Assembly (NCBI GenBank): GCA_002688965.1
Contig: NZEE01000055.1
Span: 1 to 23,605 of the forward strand
Source: an archaeon
Lineage (GTDB): Archaea; Aenigmatarchaeota; Aenigmatarchaeia; GW2011-AR5; GCA-2688965
Direction: 5' to 3'
DNA: 23,605 nt
The notes below the pieces were generated by a model. The model had not been told where the DNA came from. It saw only the letters and a program-made list of their open reading frames with translations, and did not search any database. The position numbers were made by a program, and so were the translations under genes. Below, in pieces: positions 1 through 6,946 of the stretch. The first letter of the stretch is position 1, and each line of letters begins with the position of its first letter.

Positions 1-583
1 CATAACCAACATTTATATTCATATTTCTTTTTTCCATGATTTTACCGAGCTCATGATAGATTTTCAAACTAACATTGAAAGATTTTGAAAAATTATTCAA
101 TTTTGGAATCAACATAAACTCTTGAATAGCAATATTTGAAGAACTATGTTTACCTGCTTCAGCCATTAAAATATAAGGTAAAGGAAGTCTTTTTTTATCA
201 TTCTTAACCATCTCAAAAATATATTCATAAACATCCTGTCTCATACGCATAGCATTTGCTTTTACAGCTGCAACACTTACACCTAGTAAAGCATTGGCGC
301 CAAGCCTTCCTTTATCATGAGTTCCATCTAATTCGCAAAGTTTTGTATCAATTTCTCTTTGAGCAGAAGAATCCATTCCAACTATCTTCTGAGCAATTAC
401 CTCATTAATATTCTTAACAGCATGTTTTGCATCAACACTCTTAGCTTCACGTTCACCAGTTGAAGTACCAGCTGGAACTGAAGCAGTAACTCTACCATCA
501 TACGTAGTCATCTCTACTTCTACTGTAGGTTGACCACGAGAATCAAATATTCTTCGAGCTTCAATTGCAGTTATTTCAGTCAT
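1..583 (-). CDS. eno: Enolase (phosphopyruvate hydratase), N-terminal part, cut by the window edge
   Basis: Glycolytic/gluconeogenic enzyme interconverting 2-phosphoglycerate and phosphoenolpyruvate in the cytoplasm. Reading the minus strand from an ATG at 583, about 194 residues are visible and the frame stays open to base 1. Near the start is the enolase signature I-E-A-R-R-I-F-D-S-R-G-Q-P-T-V-E-V, then a loop P-A-G-T-S-T-G-E-R-E-A (usually SGASTG..EA). Further on come D-K-G-R-L-G-A-N-A-L-L-G-V-S and G-K-H-S-S-N-I-A-I-Q-E-F-M, matching the usual G-x-G-N-A-xx-G-V-S and G-K-H-A-xN-xx-D-I-Q-E-F-M regions. The normal N-G-G before G-K-H is A-E-A here, so the protein is somewhat divergent. The gene diverges from the racemase at 642 and shares its short promoter region. 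The C-terminal barrel with the metal ligands lies outside the window. Confidence 0.93.
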   Translation of the reverse strand, partial: MTEITAIEARRIFDSRGQPTVEVEMTTYDGRVTASVPAGTSTGEREAKSVDAKHAVKNINEVIAQKIVGMDSSAQREIDTKLCELDGTHDKGRLGANALLGVSVAAVKANAMRMRQDVYEYIFEMVKNDKKRLPLPYILMAEAGKHSSSNIAIQEFMLIPKLNNFSKSFNVSLKIYHELGKIMEKRNMNINVGY

Positions 584-607
584 AATTACCACTAAATATT
601 ATTACCA

Positions 608-630
608 TTTGATTTTATAAACAAATCAAA
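608..630. promoter_or_regulatory. Perfect 8-bp inverted repeat around a TATA-like box between eno and the racemase gene
   Basis: TTTGATTT (608-615) and AAATCAAA (623-630) are exact inverted repeats separated by TATAAAC. The TTTATAAA inside (614-621) lies about 24 nt before the racemase ATG at 642, the usual TATA-to-start distance for an archaeal leaderless transcript, and about 30 nt before the enolase ATG on the other strand. The site could be a two-way core promoter with an operator-like palindrome over it. The palindrome is AT-rich, so chance is possible. Confidence 0.45.
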
Positions 631-641
631 TAAAAAGAATT

Positions 642-1343
642 ATGACAAAAAATAAAACTATAGGCATACTTGGAGGAATGGGACCAGAAGCTTCAGCTAA
701 TCTATATCATAAAATGATAAAATACACACAAAACAAGTACAAAGCTGTACAAGATCATGACTATCCACCAGCTATAATATATAGTCTACCATTGAAAGGT
801 TTTGATGAAACCGGAATAGTAAATGAAAAACTTGTTGAAAAACAATTAATAAATGGTGTCAAACGATTGGAAAAATCAAAATGTGATTTAATTATAATCG
901 CTTGCAATACTGTCCACCATTTCTACAATCAAATGCAGAAATCAGTAAAAATTCCAATATTCAATATCATAGATGAAACAAAAAAACGTGTAAAAAAAGC
1001 TGGATACGATAAAGTTGGTTTGTTTGCTTCTGAAAGTACAACCAAATTAAATCTATATGAGAAAAGCTTTGAAAAATCAGGAATAACAGTAATATCTCCA
1101 AGTAAAACTCAACAAAAAGCTCTTAACAGAGTTATTAAACATGTTATGGCTGGAAATCATGGAAAAAGAGATATTATTATTTTAAAGAAAATTGCAAAAG
1201 ATTATATCAATAAAGGAGCACAAGCTGTAGTTATGGGATGTACTGAAATTCCACTCGCAATAAATCAATCAGATACTAAAATAAAACTTTTTGATAGTTT
1301 AGAAATAATTATTGAATGTGCTGTTGATTCTTCACTAAAATAA
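642..1343 (+). CDS. Aspartate/glutamate racemase family protein
   Basis: A 233-residue cofactor-independent amino-acid racemase of the Asp/Glu/hydantoin racemase superfamily, probably interconverting L- and D-aspartate (or glutamate) in the cytoplasm. The N-terminus has the family signature I-G-I-L-G-G-M-G-P-E-A-S-A. The two catalytic cysteines of the two-base mechanism are visible: C88 in A-C-N-T-V-H and C200 in G-C-T-E-I-P. Length is normal for the family (about 230). The start ATG lies about 24 nt after a TATA-like box with no Shine-Dalgarno site, suggesting a leaderless mRNA. It converges with cysS and the two stop codons abut with no gap. Substrate choice (Asp, Glu or a broad-specificity relative) cannot be read from the sequence. 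Confidence 0.88.
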   Translation: MTKNKTIGILGGMGPEASANLYHKMIKYTQNKYKAVQDHDYPPAIIYSLPLKGFDETGIVNEKLVEKQLINGVKRLEKSKCDLIIIACNTVHHFYNQMQKSVKIPIFNIIDETKKRVKKAGYDKVGLFASESTTKLNLYEKSFEKSGITVISPSKTQQKALNRVIKHVMAGNHGKRDIIILKKIAKDYINKGAQAVVMGCTEIPLAINQSDTKIKLFDSLEIIIECAVDSSLK

Positions 1344-2771
1344 TCAAACACGTTTCCATTTTACTCCATCAGGAGAATCTTCTAAAACAATTCCTTTTTT
1401 TGCAAGTCTATCCCGAATAGCATCCGAAGTTTTGAAATCTTTCCTCTTTCGAGCTTCTTCTCTTTCATCAATCAAGTTTCGTTCCTCAGATGAAATTTTC
1501 TGCTCTTCAACAGCAGGAACTATACCAAACATATCTTCAATATCCTTCATAAACTTCTCTATTTCTTTCTTATTATTACTTCCAATACCTTTCTCCATAT
1601 ATTTAGTTAATTCTTTCACAGCATCAAACACTGCTGCTAAAGCAGCAGGTGTATTCAAATCATCATCCATAGAGCGTTCTATTTCTTTGTAAGCAATGAT
1701 TAGTACATTATTCACTCCTTCATTTTCTTCACCTTTACCAGATTTTTCTAAATCAATCATAAACTGCTTCAAACGTGCTAAAGTTTCCTCAGCTGATTTC
1801 AAAGAAGCAAATGAAAAATTCATAGGAGTTCTATATTGCGCACTCACTAAAACATATCGTAAAGCTAAAGCAGAATAACCTTTTTCTAGAATATCCTTAA
1901 CAGTAAAGAAGTTTCCTTTACTTTTAGACATTTTTTCTCCATCTACAAGCAAAAAACGTGTATGCATCCAATATTTCACAAATTCACATTCATTTGCCCC
2001 TTCACTTTGAGCAATTTCACACTCATGATGAGGAAAAATATTATCTTCTCCACCAGTATGAATATCAATTGTCTTACCCAAATACTTCATTGACATAGCA
2101 GAACATTCTACATGCCATCCAGGATATCCTTTACCCCATGGAGAATCCCATTGCATAATATGATTAGGATTATGTACCCATAATGCAAAGTCAAATGGGT
2201 TTTTCTTTTCTTCATTTACATCTAATCTAGCTCCAGCTTTCAATTGTTCTATAGTATTACCAGATAATTTACCATAATCAGGAAAACTAGTAACATCATA
2301 GTACACATTTCTATCAACTACATATGCATGTCCATTATCTATCAATTTCTGAATAAGTTCAATCATTTCTTGTATAGTTTCCGTAGCTTTAGGATAAGCA
2401 AAAGCCTCTTTAATTTTCAAAGCTTTGGAATCTTCTAAAAACGCTTTTGTATAGAAATCAGCAATTTGCCAAGGATCTTTCTTCTCTTTTCTAGCTTCTT
2501 TTTCAAGCTTATCTTCACCCTTAGTACTATCAATATCCTCATCTTGAGTCATATGTCCTACATCAGTGATATTCATAACTTGTTTTACAGTATAATCACG
2601 ATATTCTAACCATCTTCGCAATATATCAGAAAACACAAAAGCTCGAGCATTACCTATATGTATGTAAAAATACACAGTAGGACCACAATTATACATAGTA
2701 ACTTCTTTCTCATTAAGTGATTGAAATTCTTCTTTTTGCTTTGTAAGAGAATTGTAAAACTTAATTACCAT
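1344..2771 (-). CDS. cysS: Cysteinyl-tRNA synthetase
   Basis: Class I aminoacyl-tRNA synthetase charging tRNA-Cys with cysteine. It has 475 residues, a normal length. The Rossmann fold carries the HIGH-type motif I-H-I-G-N-A-R (37-43) and the K-M-S-K-S-K-G-N loop (280-287). Likely zinc ligands that read cysteine directly are C29, C223, H248 and E252, by analogy with the E. coli enzyme. The region W-H-V-E-C-S-A-M-S is typical. The C-terminal DALR-like helices are short, as in bacterial-type CysRS. The start ATG at 2771 has TTTTAAGATA about 25 nt upstream, pointing to a leaderless mRNA. Its cognate tRNA-Cys gene is 1 kb away at 3767, on the other strand. Confidence 0.97.
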   Translation of the reverse strand: MVIKFYNSLTKQKEEFQSLNEKEVTMYNCGPTVYFYIHIGNARAFVFSDILRRWLEYRDYTVKQVMNITDVGHMTQDEDIDSTKGEDKLEKEARKEKKDPWQIADFYTKAFLEDSKALKIKEAFAYPKATETIQEMIELIQKLIDNGHAYVVDRNVYYDVTSFPDYGKLSGNTIEQLKAGARLDVNEEKKNPFDFALWVHNPNHIMQWDSPWGKGYPGWHVECSAMSMKYLGKTIDIHTGGEDNIFPHHECEIAQSEGANECEFVKYWMHTRFLLVDGEKMSKSKGNFFTVKDILEKGYSALALRYVLVSAQYRTPMNFSFASLKSAEETLARLKQFMIDLEKSGKGEENEGVNNVLIIAYKEIERSMDDDLNTPAALAAVFDAVKELTKYMEKGIGSNNKKEIEKFMKDIEDMFGIVPAVEEQKISSEERNLIDEREEARKRKDFKTSDAIRDRLAKKGIVLEDSPDGVKWKRV

Positions 2772-2785
2772 AGTTTTAGTTTACT

Positions 2786-2802
2786 GGTAATATCTTAAAA
2801 AG
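2786..2802 (-). promoter_or_regulatory. Putative TATA box for cysS
   Basis: On the minus strand TTTTTAAGATATT is centred about 25 nt before the cysS ATG (2771). This spacing suits an archaeal promoter driving a leaderless transcript. No Shine-Dalgarno motif lies between. Support is by position and composition only. Confidence 0.4.
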
Positions 2803-2882
2803 TTACTTAATACAAGTATTCCTTACCATACACACAACTCGATTAACCCTACAAAGCTTTAGCAGACAATAATTAACAGAAC

Positions 2883-3683
2883 TTATAATTGCATCCACAT
2901 TTTCTTCAATTTATCTCTACTTAGAATAAAATAATCCTTATCAAAAGAATGTAATTCTACAGTAATAGTATCAGTATATCCAATATCTTTCAATGCTCGA
3001 ACAACGCCTTCCCAATCAATTTTTCCAGCACCAATTGGTAAATGTTGATCATCTTTTCCATCATTATCATGCATATGCAAATGTCTCAAATCATCACTTG
3101 ATCCCTCAAGAAGTTCTTGAAGCAATTCAAGTCCATTATCATTTCCAACAAACAAATGAGCAACATCAATATGCAATTTCAAATCAGGTACTTTATACAA
3201 CAATTCTTTTATTTTTTCAGGAGTCCAATATGTATCTGGAGAATTTTCAATTAAAACAGTTACATTATTCATTGAAGCCATTTCTGTAAGTTTTTTCATA
3301 GATTCAACCATCCAATCAAATGTTTCAGTACCTTTTCCAAAAGCTCTAACAGCTGGGGGATTTAAATGGACTGTCATATACTTAGCTTTCAGTTGACCAA
3401 AGATTGTAGCTGCTTTTGCAGCTTCTAAAACTGCAGTATCACGCAAAGCCTTTATTGGAGAAACAAATGGTAAGTAAAATGCAGTATGTCCGACAACATC
3501 TAAGCCATATCTATACAATAACCGTTTGATATCACCATATCCGCCCATTTCTTCTATATCTTCAAAATATGCCTTAAATGGTTCAATAGTAAAATCAAGA
3601 AAATCAAAGTTATTATTACCAATCCATTCTATCTCCTCTTCAAGAGGCTTTCCAGGATGGTTCATTGCACCGAATTTTACCAT
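2883..3683 (-). CDS. Xylose isomerase-like TIM-barrel protein (sugar isomerase/epimerase or AP-endonuclease-2 fold)
   Basis: A 266-residue protein of the xylose isomerase-like/endonuclease IV TIM-barrel superfamily. Metal-site-like motifs follow the usual order along the barrel: H-T-A-F-Y-L-P-F, then V-H-L-N-P-P, E-N-S-P-D-T-Y-W, H-I-D-V-A-H-L, the H-M-H-D-N-D-G-K-D-D-Q-H-L-P-I-G-A-G segment, and V-E-L-H-S-F at the end. These His/Glu/Asp residues normally bind two or three divalent metals. Members isomerise sugars or inosose, or cut DNA at abasic sites. The D-x-H-x-P-I-G-x-G-x-I-D-W segment occurs in both branches, so the substrate is open. I chose the ATG at 3683 over a TTG nine bases upstream. 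It lies divergent from tRNA-Cys and is probably monocistronic. Confidence 0.8.
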   Translation of the reverse strand: MVKFGAMNHPGKPLEEEIEWIGNNNFDFLDFTIEPFKAYFEDIEEMGGYGDIKRLLYRYGLDVVGHTAFYLPFVSPIKALRDTAVLEAAKAATIFGQLKAKYMTVHLNPPAVRAFGKGTETFDWMVESMKKLTEMASMNNVTVLIENSPDTYWTPEKIKELLYKVPDLKLHIDVAHLFVGNDNGLELLQELLEGSSDDLRHLHMHDNDGKDDQHLPIGAGKIDWEGVVRALKDIGYTDTITVELHSFDKDYFILSRDKLKKMWMQL

Positions 3684-3726
3684 GATTATCAATCCAAAAC
3701 ACTACTAAATAAACATATTTAACCAA

Positions 3727-3739
3727 TACTTATAAAGTT
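3727..3739 (+). promoter_or_regulatory. Putative TATA box for tRNA-Cys
   Basis: ACTTATAAAGTT is about 30 nt upstream of the tRNA-Cys 5' end, where an archaeal TATA box would be expected if transcription starts a few bases before the tRNA. Support is by position and composition only. Confidence 0.4.
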
Positions 3740-3766
3740 CTGTTTAAAGAATTATAGAACACGTAC

Positions 3767-3837
3767 GCTGGGTTGGCGGAACGGTTACGCACCCGCCTGC
3801 AGAGCGGGTCAATGGGGTTCGACTCCCTGGCCCAGCT
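3767..3837 (+). tRNA. tRNA-Cys (anticodon GCA)
   Basis: The cloverleaf folds fully: acceptor GCTGGGT with GCCCAGC (one G-T pair), anticodon stem CCCGC/GCGGG around the loop CTGCAGA giving anticodon GCA, and a T arm with GGTTCGACTCC. The discriminator base is T (U), as usual for tRNA-Cys. CCA is not encoded. No intron is seen. A radical SAM gene starts about 40 nt downstream on the same strand. Confidence 0.96.
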
Positions 3838-3883
3838 TATAACTTCTAAAAAGGTTAAAAGAATCAAGATTTATTTTATGTAT

Positions 3884-4984
3884 ATGGCAGTTCAAGAACT
3901 AACTGCAATTGTCAAACCTACACATAATTGTAATCTAAAGTGTAGATATTGCTATTTACCTGAAAATGCTAAGCATTCTAGAATGGATCAAACTACATTA
4001 CAAAATACAACAGACCAATTAGTTGGATTAGATGGATTAGAAGATCTTAATATAATATGGCATGGAGGAGAACCTCTGCTAATGGGTGTCGACTTCTTTA
4101 GACAAGCTATAGGAATGCAACCTCAAGATGGTAATGTTCAGATATCAAACAACATTCAAAGCAATGTCACCCTTGTAAACGATGAAATATTGGATTTCTG
4201 CCAAGAAGCAGATATAGATATTGGGATGAGTTTAGATGGGCCAAAAGAAATACATAACATGTCTAGGGTATATCCTTCTGGAAAAGGTAGTTTTGATGAT
4301 GCCTTCAGAGGAGTTATGATGGTAAAAGAAAGAGATTTAGGAAGAGGTGTTATTTCTGTTGTAACAAAAAAAACTATAGGGTATGCAAGAGACATATATG
4401 ATTTTGCACAAGAACATGGATTAAGTCTAAAATTTAATCCCTTAATAACTTCTGGTAGAGAATTATCTCACCATGATGACCTAGCATTAGGGCCAGAGGA
4501 ATATGGAAATGCAATGTGTGATCTTTTTGATTATTGGATGGAATTTGGAGAAGGTGCAATGCCAATAGATCCTTTTGATACTATAATAGCAAATATGACT
4601 ACTGATACAGTTCTAGGGTGTAATTACAAAGGTGGGTGTAGAAAAGCATTCATATCAATAGGACCTTCCGGAGAAGTTTACCCATGCGGAAGATTTGATG
4701 GTATAGATGAAGCGTTTCTTGGTAATATTAATGAAGATAATTTACAAGATATGTTAGAATCAACAAAACATAGTAAAATGGCAGAACGGTCTTCAGAAAC
4801 TGTTCCAGGATGTAAGATATGTGACTATAAAAAAATATGTAATGCCGGATGCATGCATAATGCATATATGGTAAATGGAGATTTTTTAGGAAAAGACTAC
4901 TATTGTGCATCATATAAAAAGATGTTTAATCATATAACTAATAGAGTAAAAGCTGAACTTAAGAAAGCAGAATGGGGGACTTAA
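3884..4984 (+). CDS. Radical SAM/SPASM domain protein (peptide- or protein-modifying maturase type)
   Basis: An iron-sulfur enzyme that would use S-adenosylmethionine to make a radical and modify a peptide or protein. From MAVQEL it has 366 residues. The radical SAM cluster motif is C16-N-L-K-C20-R-Y-C23, followed by the H-G-G-E-P-L-L segment. The C-terminal third is a SPASM/twitch-type domain: a cysteine pair in L-G-C-N-Y-K-G-G-C, then G-E-V-Y-P-C-G-R-F, and a final cluster G-C-K-I-C-D-Y-K-K-I-C-N-A-G-C ending near Y-Y-C-A-S-Y. This layout fits anSME- and RiPP-maturase-like enzymes that carry auxiliary clusters. The open frame runs back into tRNA-Cys, so the true start is 3884 or the ATG at 3878. 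A 78-residue peptide gene begins one base after its stop, suggesting coupled translation and a possible substrate. Confidence 0.85.
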   Translation: MAVQELTAIVKPTHNCNLKCRYCYLPENAKHSRMDQTTLQNTTDQLVGLDGLEDLNIIWHGGEPLLMGVDFFRQAIGMQPQDGNVQISNNIQSNVTLVNDEILDFCQEADIDIGMSLDGPKEIHNMSRVYPSGKGSFDDAFRGVMMVKERDLGRGVISVVTKKTIGYARDIYDFAQEHGLSLKFNPLITSGRELSHHDDLALGPEEYGNAMCDLFDYWMEFGEGAMPIDPFDTIIANMTTDTVLGCNYKGGCRKAFISIGPSGEVYPCGRFDGIDEAFLGNINEDNLQDMLESTKHSKMAERSSETVPGCKICDYKKICNAGCMHNAYMVNGDFLGKDYYCASYKKMFNHITNRVKAELKKAEWGT

Positions 4985-4985
4985 G

Positions 4986-5222
4986 ATGAAAAAAGCAACT
5001 ATAATGGAAACAGATATAGATTTAGATAGATTACACCCAGCTATAAGAGCTGCTTATTTAGATAGAGAAGATCAAGAATATCTTTTCAGAAGTAAGAAAA
5101 AAAAAGATAGCCCAAAACCAAAAAAATCTGGAAGGTATTCCGAAGGTATTGGTCAATCTAAAAAAGGTGGTAGCGTCAGAACGAGAATTAAATATTCAAA
5201 TGGATTTTTCAAATCCAAATAA
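4986..5222 (+). CDS. Small basic peptide, candidate substrate of the adjacent radical SAM enzyme
   Basis: A 78-residue protein I do not recognise. The ATG follows the radical SAM stop codon by one base, with a G-rich stretch (GGGGGAC) just upstream, so the two are almost certainly co-translated. The N-terminal third is acidic and helical-looking (T-D-I-D-L-D-R-L-H-P-A-I-R-A-A-Y, residues 9-24). Residues 37-47 are Lys/Pro-rich. The last 30 residues are rich in Gly, Ser, Tyr, Phe and basic residues (G-R-Y-S-E-G-I-G, then K-Y-S-N-G-F-F at 69-75). This leader-plus-core shape and the gene order fit a radical-SAM RiPP precursor. There are no cysteines, which argues against thioether products. It could also be an accessory or nucleic-acid-binding protein. 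Confidence 0.6.
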   Translation: MKKATIMETDIDLDRLHPAIRAAYLDREDQEYLFRSKKKKDSPKPKKSGRYSEGIGQSKKGGSVRTRIKYSNGFFKSK

Positions 5223-5244
5223 CTTTCCTATCTAAATCTCGTAG

Positions 5245-5412
5245 AAATTCAGTAAACTCAGATACATAGATGAAGAATTTAGTCTAACTAATCGATATCA
5301 TGTAAAAACAACATGGGAATTACCTGATTATTTAATAAAAGCATTTGAAATGGCTGGAGTAAAGTTAACTAAAGATAATGACATTATATCTCAAACTGAT
5401 ACCCAGAACTAA
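5245..5412 (+). pseudogene. Start-less coding-like remnant downstream of the peptide gene
   Basis: After a TAG at 5242, one frame stays open for 55 codons to a TAA that touches the helicase stop codon. Its translation looks protein-like, including R-Y-I-D-E-E-F-S-L and T-T-W-E-L-P-D-Y-L-I-K-A-F-E. The only in-frame ATG is at 5350, leaving 20 residues. It may be the 3' end of a gene whose 5' part was lost or replaced, or a frameshifted continuation of the locus upstream. I do not recognise the family. Confidence 0.4.
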
Positions 5413-6708
5413 TTACCAACGTTTTGTTGAGCGACGATTTCTTCCACTACCACTATAACCACCACGGTTTCTGTTACTACGGCTATAACCAGCACCACGA
5501 TTGTCTCTATTACTTCCATAGTTACTTCTATTTCTGTTACTACGACCAAATCCACCACGATTTCCAAAGTCACGCTGTTTTTGAATCCATTTAATATAAA
5601 CTCGTTTTATCTGAGGAACTGGTAAACTTTCTATATTTAATTTAGGATCTCTTATTATTGTTCTAAAATTATCATAATCTCTACGGCAAAGAATGTTTAT
5701 TGCCTTTCCTTCCTCACCTGCACGAGCTGTACGTCCAATTCTATGTATGTAAGATTTAGAATCAGATGGTAAATCATAATTATATACATGAGAAACTTCT
5801 TTGATATCTAATCCTCTTGCTGCAACATCTGTACATACTAAAACAGAAATATTTTGATTATGGAAATCTTTCAAAACTTTAGTTCGTTTATCTTGTGAAA
5901 AACCACCATGAATTGCTAAAGCACGCATTCCCTCAGCTATCAAATTATTAGCAACAAAATCAGTGTTCCTCTGAGTATTACAGAAAACCATAACTAATTT
6001 AGAATCTTCATTTTTCAATAAATGAACTAATAATGAAAACTTCTCACCATCAGAAATACTGTAATAAACCTGATGTAATTTAGAAGTATCTAAATGTGAT
6101 TTTACCAGTATTTTTATTGGAGAATACATATATTTTCTATACAAATATTGAATATCATCTGAAATAGTAGCTGAGAACATCATTGTTTGTCGATCTCTAG
6201 GACATTCGCTTATTATATCTTCAACATCTCTTACAAATCCCATGTCAAGCATTCTATCAGCTTCATCTAAAACCAAAGTAGTGATATTTTTCAAATTTAT
6301 AGTACGTCTATCAATATGATCCAATATACGACCAGGAGTACCCACAACAACATCAGCATATGGAAGCCGTCTAATTTGATTTCCAATAGAAACCCCACCA
6401 TATACAGCTTCAACTTGTAAAGTATTGTTTGCAAATTCCCTGATTGCAGTAGAAGCTTGCTCTGCAAGCTCTCTTGTTGGAACCAATACCAAAGCTTGAA
6501 TCTTTCGCATTGATTGACAATTATGAATAATTCCTGCTCCAAAAACTAGTGTTTTACCAGAACCAGTAGCAGAACCTGCTATAACGTCTTTGCCCTGCAA
6601 AACTGAAGGAATTGCTTTTTCCTGTATTTCAGTTGGCTCAGTAAATCCTTTTTTCTCTAAAATCTTTAAAATAGCTTCGCTAAGGCCAAGTTTCCTAAAT
6701 TTTTCCAT
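5413..6708 (-). CDS. DEAD-box ATP-dependent RNA helicase
   Basis: A 431-residue superfamily 2 RNA helicase that unwinds or remodels RNA in an ATP-dependent way, perhaps in ribosome assembly or at low temperature. The motifs are in order: Q-motif region F-T-E-P-T-E-I-Q (22-29), Walker A A-T-G-S-G-K-T (47-53), P-T-R-E-L-A (77-82), G-G (104-105), T-P-G-R (124-127), D-E-A-D (148-151), S-A-T (179-181), then A-R-G-L-D and H-R-I-G-R-T-A-R-A-G in the second RecA domain. The last 50 residues are a low-complexity Arg/Gly/Asn/Ser tail (R-G-G-F-G-R-S-N-R type) likely to bind RNA. The start is ATG at 6708. Cassette 1 sits just upstream of its promoter region. Confidence 0.95.
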   Translation of the reverse strand: MEKFRKLGLSEAILKILEKKGFTEPTEIQEKAIPSVLQGKDVIAGSATGSGKTLVFGAGIIHNCQSMRKIQALVLVPTRELAEQASTAIREFANNTLQVEAVYGGVSIGNQIRRLPYADVVVGTPGRILDHIDRRTINLKNITTLVLDEADRMLDMGFVRDVEDIISECPRDRQTMMFSATISDDIQYLYRKYMYSPIKILVKSHLDTSKLHQVYYSISDGEKFSLLVHLLKNEDSKLVMVFCNTQRNTDFVANNLIAEGMRALAIHGGFSQDKRTKVLKDFHNQNISVLVCTDVAARGLDIKEVSHVYNYDLPSDSKSYIHRIGRTARAGEEGKAINILCRRDYDNFRTIIRDPKLNIESLPVPQIKRVYIKWIQKQRDFGNRGGFGRSNRNRSNYGSNRDNRGAGYSRSNRNRGGYSGSGRNRRSTKRW

Positions 6709-6750
6709 TTCTATTAAACTTCCTTGTTATTTTGTATTTGAATAAACTCT

Positions 6751-6773
6751 GAGAAAAAGTCACGCTTTTTCTC
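6751..6773 (-). promoter_or_regulatory. 9-bp perfect hairpin in the 5' leader of the DEAD-box helicase gene
   Basis: GAGAAAAAG (6751-6759) and CTTTTTCTC (6765-6773) pair exactly around TCACG, about 43 nt before the helicase ATG. A TATA-like CTTATAAG at about 6837-6844 would start transcription near 6810 and place the hairpin in a leader of roughly 100 nt. On the minus strand the second arm is not followed by a U-tract, so it is not an obvious terminator. A role in controlling helicase expression is a guess. Confidence 0.45.
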
Positions 6774-6883
6774 CAACACTTGTCAAGTATTTGTATTTCA
6801 AATCTTATCTTAGTGGATAACAACTAAATTCAAGGCTTATAAGGTTATTAAATCACCATTTTTCCACAAAATTCAAAAGTCTT

Positions 6884-6940
6884 ATATATACCTTTAAGTT
6901 GACAATAGTAAACAGAGTGTGTTGTTATACACACTCTACC
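6884..6940. repeat. Left-end repeat of cassette 1
   Basis: Aligned to 12761-12817 with no gaps. CCTTTAAGTTGACAA is identical, and the following bases read AtAGtAAACAgAGtGtGTTG here against AaAGaAAACAaAGcGcGTTG in cassette 2 (lower case marks differences; pieced from adjacent bases). The hairpin AGAGTGTGT (6914-6922)/ACACACTCT (6929-6937) has loop TGTTAT. The arms change in step with each other between copies, which points to selection on pairing. Read on the cargo strand it lies 9 nt after the purE stop and is followed by a T-rich run, so it may also end transcription. Confidence 0.7.
6914..6937 (-). terminator. Terminator-like hairpin after purE
   Basis: On the cargo strand, a 9-bp stem with a 6-nt loop lies right after the purE stop codon and is followed by TGTTTACTATTGTC. 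The tract is only moderately U-rich, so termination strength is uncertain. It is part of the shared cassette end, so it may serve recombination as well. Confidence 0.45.
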
Positions 6941-6946
6941 ATAAAG

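Noticed and set aside
3773..3877. N-terminal extension of the radical SAM protein through the tRNA-Cys gene
   Set aside because: The frame is open by chance across the tRNA; radical SAM homology begins after the ATGs at 3878/3884.
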